64,000 bases of DNA from Chlamydoabsidia padenii (taxonomy: Eukaryota > Mucoromycota > Mucoromycetes > Mucorales > Cunninghamellaceae), in the NCBI GenBank assembly GCA_025330725.1, contig JAIWND010000001.1, positions 558,001-622,000 on the forward strand, given 5' to 3'. The notes under the pieces are model-generated. The model saw only the letters and a program-made list of their open reading frames with translations. It was not told the origin of the DNA and did not search any database. A program made the position numbers and the translations under genes. The number at the start of each line of letters is the position of its first letter. Positions within the stretch are counted from its first letter, which is position 1. Below are positions 44,439 to 55,415 of this stretch, piece after piece.

Positions 44439-47400
44439 CTAAACTACAAGTTTGGTTAGCTGGGCATCAATAAGAGTTTGAAGACGGGGATCAACAGGAG
44501 TGGAAGGTGATGAGACTAGGGATTAAAAAAAAAAATGAATGTTAATATCCAGTCAGTGATCCATTGTCATTAAATTTATTAACTTACCGGCCTTTTTGCA
44601 GTATTCGATCTTTGACTTGAGTTCAGGGTGATCCTTGTTCAGTTGTGATACAGTGTTCAGAGACTTGATTGCCAATAACCATTTTTCTTGACGGACATAG
44701 ATATCAAAGGCTAAAAGATGGGTATCCACATAACCAGGAGACAAACGGATCAAAGGTTCCACCAATAGATAAGCATCATCAACAGGATTGGCGGTCTTTA
44801 AATAAGATTCACCTTCAGGGTCTTGATCCACATTCTTTTTACCGTCCTTTTTGGATTGTTGTTCGTCCTTGTTGTCTTGTTCTTTATCGTCAGTTGTGGT
44901 GGAAGGAGTAGTAGTTGGTGCATTAGCAGTGACGGTGATGGGTTCTTGGTTTTCCTTGTTTGCCTTGAGTTCAGCCTTGCGTGCCTTGTTTCTTGCCTTT
45001 TTCTTTTCCGCTTCAGTCATGTTCGCTTCGTCCAAAGAGTCCGACTTTTTAGGTTTATCCGCCAAGGTCATGTATACCGCAATAGCCCCCTTCACAGCTT
45101 TGGCATAGTATGGGTGTCCACGCATTCGGTCTTCAGATCGTAACATATCCACATAAGCGCGCAGGGTTGATTTTCCAAGACAATAGGCATGGAAGTCGAA
45201 TTGATCTTCAAAGTAGTCGTCGTAGAATTTCACCACCGCCTGGAATCGTTTCAATGCCTTGCCATAGTTCTTTTGTCGAGCATAGGAGTAACCTTCTTCA
45301 GTCATGAACCATTGACACTGCATATCCACCATATCTTTTACAGGATCCACATCGCGCTACAAAATAAAATAAGTGTTAAAAACAATCCAGGTATTACATA
45401 ACCCCCCCCCTCACCCAGTGACTTACTCTTGTAAACAATCCAATAGTCTTTTCGGCATCTTCAACCCGATCGGCTCGGAGCATATACTTGGCACATTTGG
45501 AGTTGATGAATCTGTCTTGTAAATCGAGTTCACGAGCATCGTTCATCACATCAGCAGCGTCTTGAGGCTTTCCAGCATGCTACAACAAAAGCATCAAATT
45601 AGTAACATGTATTTCTTTTCCTTGGTCCCTGAATCCTTTATTACCTTCAAGATACGACCTTTGGTCATGTATAATTCTACTACTGTAGGAGAATGTTCGA
45701 TTGCCTTGTTGATGGTCACTAATGCCTTGTCCAGTAAACGATGATAGTCATAATGTTGTGCGAGATAATAGAGACACCACAAAAGCGCAGTGGGTGGTTC
45801 CTTGGGTCCTAAATGGAAATAAAAGGGTAAAACAACTTGTTAAATAACGTGCTTCCAATTCATTTCATTATAGTTTGTTCTTACCGTTTTCTTCAAATGA
45901 GCCATTCTTTTCCAAAGAAGCACCATAGGATTCCACCAATTCGGCAACTACCTTTTGCTTGTTTTCGTTGGAGTAATATTTCTTCATAGTGGCAAACAAG
46001 GAAGGTACACCTTTACGGAGAGCATTCTGGATAGTAGCCACAGCCTTGACCTTGAAGGATTCATCTTCAGCATAATAGAGAGACAAGTCTTCGATGGCTT
46101 TTGATCGAGGGTATTGAGCAAGGAGATCGGTCAAGAGTTGATTTGCTTCGGTTTTCTTGTCATCTACATACCCACAAAAAAAAAAAAAAGTAAATCAGTC
46201 AACCAAGAATTCTGCCGGTTATATGATTCTTACCTTTTGTCAAGCCTTTCAGTTCCAGCAGTTTAGAGATGTATCGGCTATCGTAAGGGTTTTCGCTGAT
46301 CAAAAGTCGGTAAGCTGATTCGGCTTCGTCCACCTTTCCAAGTTTGGTGAGATAGTGAGCCTTCTTTTCCTTCACGCTACGCTTGTCGGTGACTTTTGAT
46401 TCGATGGTGTTCAGATGTTCCAAAGCTCCTTCATAATCGCCAGTTTCTTCAATAAGCCAGTTATGATAAAGTCGTAGTTCGGATTGTTCATAATTGACAG
46501 GCGTGTCCTATGGTATAGAGAGAGAAGTCAGAATACATGGTTTGATTTGGATATTGATATGTCTTTACCTTGAGAGCTTCTTCATGAGATTTCAATACAG
46601 CCAAGGCCTTATCAGGTTTGCCAGCCATTTGATAAGAGACAGCCAATCCGATCCAGAAAGGTGGGTTAGTAGGTCGATGTTGCAACAGTTGAGCACGAGC
46701 TTCCTAATTTTGTTTAAAAGGGTTGGTTATTGACCGTGTAAAACAAAAAAGGAGGCAAAACAACTTACGGCAGCAGAGTCATATTGTCGAAGTTGAGTTT
46801 GTAAAAGAGCAAAGTCTCTGAGGATGTTAACGTCGTTCTTGTTGTATTTCAATGCTTGAGTATAACACTTTGCTGCCTCAGCGTAGTTTTTGTCAGCGCG
46901 ATGCATCAAACCATAAACATGCCAACCTATTTAAGATAGAAGAGAAGAAGAAGAAGAAGAAGAAGAAGAAGAAGAAAGAATCGAGAGTGAGTAATCAGTC
47001 TGTGTTCCCTACCACCAAATTATAATACTTACAAATATGAGAAGTCAAGTCATTCTTTACACCTTGTTTGACATATTCGTATCCTTCAGCCTTCTTGTCC
47101 AAATTGTTCAAAAAGATACCCTTTAAAGCCAAAGTTTCTGTAATAAAAAAAAAAAAAGAAAAAAAAAAAAAAAGAAAAGAAAAGGATGAGTAGTAAAGAG
47201 TTGAGTGAGTAGCAGTTATTAGTGTTAAGAGTCGTTTTGGTTACTTACCACCATGATTAGGATATTTTTTCAAGATGGATTCAGCTAGCTTAAGACCTTT
47301 CTTGTATTGTCGAAGTTCATAGTTTTTCTACAATGATATAAAAAGTAAAAAGTTAGTTTTCATGTGTATGAAGAAGAAGTATTTTCTTGACCTACCAAAA

Positions 47401-47452
47401 CATTTCTAAAGATGGCACTTTCTTTAGGAGCAAGTTCCCTGTTGGCAGACAT
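44439..47452 (-). CDS. NAA15: NatA N-terminal acetyltransferase auxiliary subunit Naa15 (Nat1)
   Basis: Model: complement of join 44439-44515, 44588-45356, 45427-45579, 45645-45808, 45885-46163, 46234-46507, 46569-46703, 46769-46926, 47033-47137, 47249-47327, 47396-47452; 11 exons, 749 aa. Naa15 is the TPR scaffold that holds catalytic Naa10 and anchors NatA to ribosomes. It opens [20 protein letters not shown], followed by TPR segments: [80 protein letters not shown] and [21 protein letters not shown] charged Lys/Glu segment ([20 protein letters not shown]) precedes the C-terminal helices, as in other Naa15. It is shorter than human Naa15 (about 866 aa), mainly at the C-terminus. Confidence 0.93.
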
Positions 47453-47673
47453 TATATCGAAGAATGAATGTAATAAAGGTGGTTTCCAAACGCGAAGGAA
47501 AAGTGAAAGGGAGAGAGAAGAGGAACCCTTCTTTTTTTTATTTTTCCCATCTTTGCAGTCACGACTGGAAAAAAAAAACACCGCCAAGTGGATAAAATGG
47601 GGGGGGCGAAATAATCCCATCACCGCCTTTTTTTCTTTCTTTTTTGTTCCCCTGTCTTTCTTCCTCGATAATA

Positions 47674-48258
47674 ATGTCTCAACGTCTATTGTTTACCTCC
47701 AAACCTCTTCTTCGCCCTTTGAATAGAACCAACTTTGTTAATATATACCGACAACATGCCTGGAGACAATATACCAAGGAAACTCTCACTCGACCTCTAG
47801 CACAAGAAACCACTGTCACCACCACCTCAGAAGGAAAATTCAAACAACTGGCTCGAAAATATGGTCCCTCAGGTATCCTTGTCTATCTTGGTGTTGGGTT
47901 TATTGATCTTGGATTTACTTTTGCTACCATTCAACTGGTCGGATCGGATAAAGTCAAGGTAGTGGAAAAGAGTGTATTGGACATTTATCAGCAAACCAAG
48001 GAACGACTCGGGTTCAAGAAGGAAGCAACAACAACTACAACGGACACTACCTCGTCAAGTGAAGATGGGCAACTTGATGAAAAACCTTCTTTGACGTCTA
48101 TCTTCTTACTGGCATATGGAATTCACAAGACTCTCTTGTTGCCTGTACGGTTGGCTATTACTACTGCTATCACCCCTGCTCTTGTACGAAAAATCCACGC
48201 TTGGGGATGGGCTAAATATGCTCCTCGGTTATTCGGTGTGGCTCCCAAAACTCCATAG
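47674..48258 (+). CDS. DUF1279/FAM210-like mitochondrial inner-membrane protein (Nat2-like)
   Basis: Intronless, 194 aa. The N-terminus (MSQRLLFTSKPLLRPLNRTN...RQYTKE) is basic and acid-poor, a probable mitochondrial presequence. DUF1279 begins KFKQLARKYGPSGILVYLGV with the hydrophobic segment GILVYLGVGFIDLGFTFATI. A second hydrophobic part is SIFLLAYGIHKTLLLPVRLA, ending TPALVRKIHAWGWAKYAPRL. The family includes animal FAM210A/B and yeast Nat2, named after a proposed N-acetyltransferase activity that the fold does not support. It is the only complete gene here without an intron besides the CAAX repeat gene. Head-to-head with NAA15, 221 bp apart. Confidence 0.87.
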   Translation: MSQRLLFTSKPLLRPLNRTNFVNIYRQHAWRQYTKETLTRPLAQETTVTTTSEGKFKQLARKYGPSGILVYLGVGFIDLGFTFATIQLVGSDKVKVVEKSVLDIYQQTKERLGFKKEATTTTTDTTSSSEDGQLDEKPSLTSIFLLAYGIHKTLLLPVRLAITTAITPALVRKIHAWGWAKYAPRLFGVAPKTP

Positions 48259-48622
48259 ATATTTTTATTGTTGTCATTTATTTACTATAGAATTTACATA
48301 TACACCCACTTCCTCCCCACTTCCTCCCCACTCTTTTAAACATAGTCCCACATACCAAGATTATACATCATTATCATTTTATTATCATTTACTGTAGCTT
48401 TAGTATCCATATCATTTATAATAAAGACGGTTGCCTTTTTTAGGACTCGGAAACACCTCTTCCGTTGACTTTTTTTTTTTTTTTGACTCATAAACAATTG
48501 TGTTACTATATATAGTGGGAAATCAGGGTTATTCATTCCTCATTATGGATCCATTGACGTATACCCTCGCATGAAGACAATCAAATGACCATGCCGTGAG
48601 AGCATTGGTTTCAGGTGTACCG

Positions 48623-48635
48623 GGCGGGATTTGAC
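48623..48635 (+). promoter_or_regulatory. CDE/CHR-like motif GGCGGGATTTGAC
   Basis: Convergent gap. Last position C instead of A. Confidence 0.3.
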
Positions 48636-49013
48636 ATATTTTCTTATTCTGTATACCAAGTATGTGTAGAACAGGCTCTACATGGTGGGTTGCTCCCTAT
48701 CGAGGAGTTTACTGATGGTATTATCCTGTTCTGACATTGATAATAACTAAAACAAAACAAAAAACCATCAAAGAACTTTGTTAAAGTGTTGATAAGTGTA
48801 CCTCCAGTTAAAAGGCGGAGTTTCCAACTTTTTTTTTTTTCCAGAGAGAAAAAAATGATACGATTGGGACTTCCTTTACACCCCAGTGTCACACCTGAGC
48901 ATGTTAGAATGATCAAAGTTGTAAGACCACAGTTGAAGACACGACAAAAAGAAGACCCAGCACGGTAGAGACCTATGTACACCATACAACACATTGCATG
49001 AATTATCCAACAA

Positions 49014-49027
49014 ATTTAAATCCCGAT
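49014..49027 (-). promoter_or_regulatory. CDE/CHR-like motif ATTTAAATCCCGAT
   Basis: Convergent gap, 153 bp beyond the TEF1 stop codon. Confidence 0.3.
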
Positions 49028-49179
49028 TACAAGCATGATATTAAAAGATGATCTTTATTTATGACAAAAAATACAAACACAAGTGAGATTTTTTTAAATG
49101 ATAATAAGAATGAATAATCACACACCTATACATGAGTAGTAATAACAACTAGACTATACTAAGGGGAAGGGGGGATAAT

Positions 49180-50719
<1,540 letters not shown>

Positions 50720-50768
50720 GGCTATAATAAAGAAGAAAGGATTAGATTAGTATATACAAGTAAAAGTA

Positions 50769-50800
50769 GTGGATGGATGGATGGATGGATGAATGGATGG
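50769..50800. repeat. Tetranucleotide microsatellite (GGAT)n in the TEF1 leader intron
   Basis: About eight near-perfect units of GGAT on the + strand with one interruption. Confidence 0.85.
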
Positions 50801-50987
50801 CACCTACCTGATAATTAAATATGAAGAGAGGAAAGAAAAAAAATTGGAATTTGGGAGGAGTAAAAGATTTATATAGTGAGCGGGATTATGTGAAGAAAAA
50901 ATTTTTGGGTTCCCGGGTCAAGCAATTTTTATTGGTCAAAAAAAAAAAAAAAAAAAAAAAAAAGTCTATTCTACATTGCTATTCTAT

Positions 50988-51817
50988 CTACATGGCAGTT
51001 ACTTGTTTTTTAAACCTTGATGGTCCACCACCCCTACCACCCCTAGTATTGAATCCACCACGACCGCCCATAGGTTTTCCACGATTTCCACGATTTCCAC
51101 GATAAGGTTGAGCAGTGATAATCGCACAAGGGTCACGACCACCAGGATAACCAGGCCACCCACCAAGAGTAGCCGGATCACGCATGTTAGGTTTAGGTGT
51201 AATCCGACCTTCCTTGACCGCCTTTTCATAATCCCGTCTCTTTTTACTTTTTCGTTTTGGTTTGGGTATCGTTGTTGTTGTAGTTGTAGTGTCAGTGGAT
51301 GGTAAATGAAGAACACGTTTTGGTAGTTGAAGGGCAGGATAGGACCATAAAGATTGTTGCATAATATCATCATAACTAATACTGGCTTGAGCAACTTGTG
51401 TTATGAATGTCGGATCAGTTTCATCATGGTCTATTTGTTGTTGATTGGCGATTTGTTGTGATAAGGCGTTGGCTACTTCGTCGTCATTTTCTTTGATTGA
51501 TACTTTGGCCACAGTGTCGGTTGAGAAGAGTCTAAAGGCAAACTCTTCTTCTTCGTCTTCGTCCATAGATGCTATGTGAATGTAAAAGAGGGTTGAGGAT
51601 AACGTATAACAACAAACCGTTCTTCTTCTTTTATATATATGTTACCTTGTTCTTCAACAACAGTCGTTTCATCTTGGTCAGTTTCAACAAGAACCATATT
51701 CATCATGGCTTCCATCCTTTTACTTGTTTCGTCATCGTTTAATAAGGTTGATTCTTCTTGGTCGTTGTTAAATATTTCGTTTCGTTTGGACACCTTTGTC
51801 GTAGGATTTGATGCCAT
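50988..51817 (-). CDS. Acidic protein with basic segment and C-terminal RGG tail, function unknown
   Basis: Model: complement of join 50988-51571, 51646-51817; 251 aa. An Asp/Glu-rich N-terminus with EEEEFAFRLFSTDTVAKVSI is followed by a Gln-rich stretch, then KPKRKSKKRRDYEKAVKEGR (basic, possible nuclear/nucleolar signal). Next come RITPKPNMRDPATLGGWPGY and a Gly/Arg tail of RGNRGNRGKPMGGRGGFNTR type, ending QVTAM. The FRLF element next to an acidic patch and the GGWPGYPGG stretch suggest a conserved fungal family of unknown function, possibly DUF2011. I am not sure of that name. RGG tails commonly bind RNA. The start is the first ATG in frame. Confidence 0.75.
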
Positions 51818-52455
51818 GATTCGTCTTTTTTCAACACCTATGATTAAAGGATCGATTAGTTATAAAGTTGTTTACAAGCATAGCTGCTATTTAAAAGAGT
51901 ATCTGGTTTACCTGTAGTTGAATTCAAATATACACTGAAGGTAAGGATTGATAAAAGTGAAGTGGAAGGGAAAGAAAAAGGGAAGAATGGAAAAAATTTT
52001 TGTCGGAATTTTGAACTTGTCAGAAATTACCTTGTCCCTTGTCCCACGCAAAAGAAAAAAAGGTTAATCAGATTAGATAACGACATTTGTCATATTCATT
52101 GTGAACTATGCATAAATAGATCCTACTATCGAGTATTCTAGAAGCCAAGGAAGGCTTTTTTGTCCTTCTTGACGAATCCTGACCCTGTTGGTGCATTATT
52201 AGAACGCCGACCCGGTGGGCCCTGAGATACAACTGGAAATACTCTCGTCTTGCACTTTATGTTGACTATATCTAATCATGTGATGATGGTATATCTTAAA
52301 TTCTTCCTTGTTTTCTCAAAGAGACGTATATGATATTTTCACTCGACCAGATTAGTTTCCGGCTACTACCGACCGGTATAAGAGGGGAAAAAAAAACATA
52401 TATAAAGTGGCAGCTCATGGAGAACTGAAAACCATTTTATCTTTAGCAGCAAAAC
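51818..52455. other. Divergent promoter RGG protein / adenylate-kinase-like gene
   Basis: 638 bp. A weak relative of the motif, GTCGGAATTTTGAAC, lies at about 52001-52015. GACCCGGTGGGCCC near 52208 is the most GC-rich patch of the gap. No ORF of interest. Confidence 0.45.
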
Positions 52456-53793
52456 ATGTTCACTCGGCGCTCTTTTATTCTCATCGCAAATACCTCGGTG
52501 ATAGGAGGACCTAAAAAGATTTCACGACGATTGACAATGTCATCTTTTCATGATTCACGTCGACTCTATACAACAAACTCTTCATCAAGACATTCCCAAG
52601 TAGTCGCTCAGCTTGATTCGGTTTTCTATGAAGACCACAAACCAATTGTGAGGTAAAACAATAGAGAACAAGAAAAAAATCCAAACTGGAATTTTAAATT
52701 CCAACTCCGTTTCTTCCAGGAATGCCAATGCATCGAAAGCTGAGGTTATTTTCCAAAAGGTATGGAGTAACATTGAACAGCACTATGGAATCCAACATGT
52801 ACGACTTCCCAGTGAAATTATTTTTTTGATGGGTGCTCCCGGGTAATAAAAGAAGAAGAAGAAAAAAAAAAGTCGATTCATGCATTTTTAAACCCCGGTA
52901 TTGACCCTGCATACCTCTTATAGCGCAGGAAAAGGAACGCATACACCTTCAATTTTACAGGCACGTGGGATCCAAAACCAGCCCATTGGTGTATCACATT
53001 TGCTACAGTCACCAGAGTGTAAAACAATCATGGATCAAGGTTTACTGATACCAGATAGTCATGTGATTGAACTGATGCTTCATGCTATCCTGCGATCACC
53101 TTTCCCTGGAACAGGTGTCCTTGTGGATGGGTTTCCTCGAACAGAAATCCAGGCTCAAGTGTTGCGCCTATTTTATGATAAATGGTTCGAGCTTCACGCA
53201 CGTTATAATGATTGTTATCCGTATGTGTTCTCCAACATGACACATGATGATCTCTGATGGTTTCTTTTTATTAGTCGACCCAACGTTAGGATATGTGTCT
53301 TGTATGTTGATGAAGAAACATCTGTGGATCGACAGATGGCAAGAGGAGAGCAAATACGACGACATAATCAACAGGTCAAATTGACAGGTCAAGGTGAAGT
53401 GTGGCAAGAACGTGCAACAGATTCTGATGAATTGGTAATCACCTCTATGATTATCTGTTTTCTTTTCTTTAATATAACCTCTTTGTTTAGTTGATGCGTG
53501 AACGTTATAGGATTTTCCAATCAAATTATGATTCATTATTACGATTGGCCACATCATTTCCTTTCCGTAAGTAAGCATGAATGATACGTCAAGCGCCGAT
53601 TGAAATAACAAGTATTTTTGGAACAGACTGGATCGATGCTTCAGCAAGTCCCCAACAAGTACTCGGATCCATTTTGAAAGAACTCGATCATCATGAAACA
53701 CAATCAGACAATTTGATGAAAGCCATCCAGTACATTGATCTTCACATTATACCACATTTACGTCTTGAGCAACTTTCCATTCCTATAATGTAA
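52456..53793 (+). CDS. Adenylate-kinase-like nucleoside monophosphate kinase, probably mitochondrial
   Basis: Model: join 52456-52652, 52720-52842, 52924-53220, 53275-53434, 53491-53566, 53627-53793; 339 aa. The first 60 residues are Arg/Ser/Thr-rich with few acids (MFTRRSFILIANTSVIGGPK), a likely mitochondrial presequence. The P-loop MGAPGAGKGT is split by an intron. NMP-binding parts are IGVSHLL and VLVDGFPRTEIQAQVL. The LID region carries VDRQMARGEQIRRHNQQVKL and WQERATDSDELLMRERYRIF. The core end holds PFHWIDASASPQQVLGSIL. After this come about 40 extra residues not usual in Adk1. The GxPGxGKGT and DGFPR motifs are intact, so activity is plausible. Sequence drift in the NMP segment means it is a side branch, not the main Adk1. 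Intron 2 contains TTTTTAAACCCCGG, a motif copy. Confidence 0.82.
52885..52898 (-). promoter_or_regulatory. CDE/CHR-like motif TTTTTAAACCCCGG inside an intron
   Basis: The only clear copy located within a gene. It is identical to the copy at 23393-23406. Confidence 0.3.
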
Positions 53794-54270
53794 AAAGTCC
53801 AGTTTCCGACAAACAGAAAAAAAAAAAAAAAAAGTGTCGGGATATGAATTTTGATTGAACAACATTGGAACAATGAACCATGAACGGGTAAGACTAATAG
53901 ACATATGTGATGATTGATCAAAATAAAACTGATGGATGATGATCGTCTTTTTAAATCTATTCTTGAAATCAGGAATCTAGATTTCACGTAACCTTCATCC
54001 CGACGAATGAACGTATCCTATCACCAGCTGAAACTTGAACATTAGTGTTGTCTGAAATATAGCATAGCTTGGTATATCTATATTGAAATGTATCCAATAG
54101 AGTAAAAGCACTTCATTTAAGTATCATATCGGGGTTTTTCATGCAAAAAAAAAAAAAAAAAAAAAAAAATCGGCCTCGGAAATATAAAAATAGACCAACT
54201 TTTTTTTTTTTTTTTCCTTCTCCACCTTTCTTTCATTTTCTTTTCTACTTTTTTATTTTTATCATTTAAC
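53794..54270. other. Intergenic before the CAAX repeat gene
   Basis: 477 bp. A runs at 53818-53833 and 54146-54168 and a T run near 54201-54216. No motif copy and no gene recognised. Confidence 0.5.
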
Positions 54271-55161
54271 ATGCCCCCTCGATCAAAAAAGAACAAGCCC
54301 GCCAATAAGAAGAAAAAGTCGGTAGATTCTGCTCCTCCTACTCTTGTAACGACTTCGACCAGCGTACCACCTACACTCGAATCGATATCATCATCACCGG
54401 TTGAAAATCCTTCTGTCCAGGCAGCCATTGCATCTGTTGTGGCATCTCATTGTTTGGATATTCAAGGTATTGTGGAAAAGAACACGGCGGATCGATCGTC
54501 CTCCATTGTTGAAAAGGCTCAAGCGGCGATCAGAACACCACCACCATCGGCAGCACCAGTATCAACGACAGAAGGAATAGCGGGTGCCGCTTTATCAGCA
54601 GCAGTGGCCTCTGTTGTGGCCTCTCATTCACTAAATGTACATGGAATTGTCAAAAGTAACACTGAAATGATCAATGGCAATGCAACAACAAAGGTGCCAA
54701 CTGAATCAACTACTACTTCGACGACAGCAGCACCTGCGACATTGGAAACAGCAAAAACACCAGCTACAGCAGAAACAATCAAGGCACCCATCACTGAAAG
54801 TAATACACAATCCACTGTGAATGAACAAACTTCGAATCAGCCAATGCAAACACCGGGGATCACCACCACATCACCTGAAAACAAGACCACTGTCACCTCT
54901 CCTGCTCCGGAGTCGGCTACTACTACAAAGAACCAACCTACCACCAATCAATCTACCACCAATCAACCTACTACCAATCAACCTACTACCAATCAACCTA
55001 CTTCAAATCAACCTACTAATACTCAACCTACCAATACTCAACCTACTAATACTCAACCTACTAATACTCAACCTACTAATACTCAACCCACTACGAATCA
55101 ACCTGCTACCACCAAACAAGGCCACAAGGAAAAACTAAAGAAGAAATGCATAATCCTTTAA
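54271..55161 (+). CDS. Low-complexity Thr/Pro/Gln repeat protein with C-terminal CAAX box
   Basis: Intronless, 296 aa, family not recognised. The N-terminus is very basic (MPPRSKKNKPANKKKKSVDS). A module occurs twice: AIASVVASHCLDIQGIVEKN (about 51-70) and AVASVVASHSLNVHGIVKSN (about 110-130), predicted short helices. Then follow about 130 residues rich in Thr, Ala, Pro and Asn, with 15-bp tandem repeats coding first NQPTT and later TQPTN (54940-55110). The C-terminus is a polybasic stretch and KKKCIIL. CIIL fits a CAAX box with Leu last, predicting geranylgeranylation, and the upstream lysines would help membrane binding. No signal peptide or transmembrane helix. Ends of this kind belong to Ras-like GTPases, but no GTPase domain is present. 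Confidence 0.8.
   Translation: MPPRSKKNKPANKKKKSVDSAPPTLVTTSTSVPPTLESISSSPVENPSVQAAIASVVASHCLDIQGIVEKNTADRSSSIVEKAQAAIRTPPPSAAPVSTTEGIAGAALSAAVASVVASHSLNVHGIVKSNTEMINGNATTKVPTESTTTSTTAAPATLETAKTPATAETIKAPITESNTQSTVNEQTSNQPMQTPGITTTSPENKTTVTSPAPESATTTKNQPTTNQSTTNQPTTNQPTTNQPTSNQPTNTQPTNTQPTNTQPTNTQPTNTQPTTNQPATTKQGHKEKLKKKCIIL
54940..55110 (+). repeat. 15-bp coding minisatellite (NQPTT / TQPTN units)
   Basis: Units of AATCAACCTACTACC type run into AATACTCAACCTACT type, about eleven in all, all in frame. Some units are identical at the DNA level, so copy number probably varies between strains. Confidence 0.9.
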
Positions 55162-55415
55162 ATTTAAATCCCGCATTCTTCTCTGTGGTTAGTCATGCCT
55201 ACTTTTAATTTACACCCTCTAGTTCACATATCTTATAATTCATAGTAGCTAATCCCTTTTTATTGTAAATTTTTTTAATAAAATCCAACATACTTTTGTC
55301 TTTTAAAAAATGGTTATCAATGGTATTATTTTTTTAATTAAACACTGTATAAACTATATATGCTAATTCTAAATGAGGGGGGTGGATAAACTAATGTATG
55401 GGGATAAGGGGGATA
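55161..55415. promoter_or_regulatory. Convergent gap with motif ATTTAAATCCCGC (55162-55174) right after a stop codon
   Basis: The motif begins one base after the CAAX gene stop. The rest is AT-rich 3' sequence shared with the convergent MFS gene (AATAAAATCC near 55278). Confidence 0.35.

Larger units (their letters stand above)
48259..49179. other. Convergent gap DUF1279 gene / TEF1
   Basis: 921 bp. Two motif copies: GGCGGGATTTGAC (48623-48635) and ATTTAAATCCCGAT (49014-49027). ORFs on both strands around 48650-48990 overlap and have no recognisable family, so I treat them as chance. AT-rich 3' sequence precedes TEF1. Confidence 0.45.

Noticed and set aside
48644..48994. ORFs on both strands in the DUF1279/TEF1 gap (116 aa on -, 60 aa on +)
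   Set aside because: They overlap each other, have no family resemblance, skewed composition and no splice context. They are most likely chance frames in a convergent gap.
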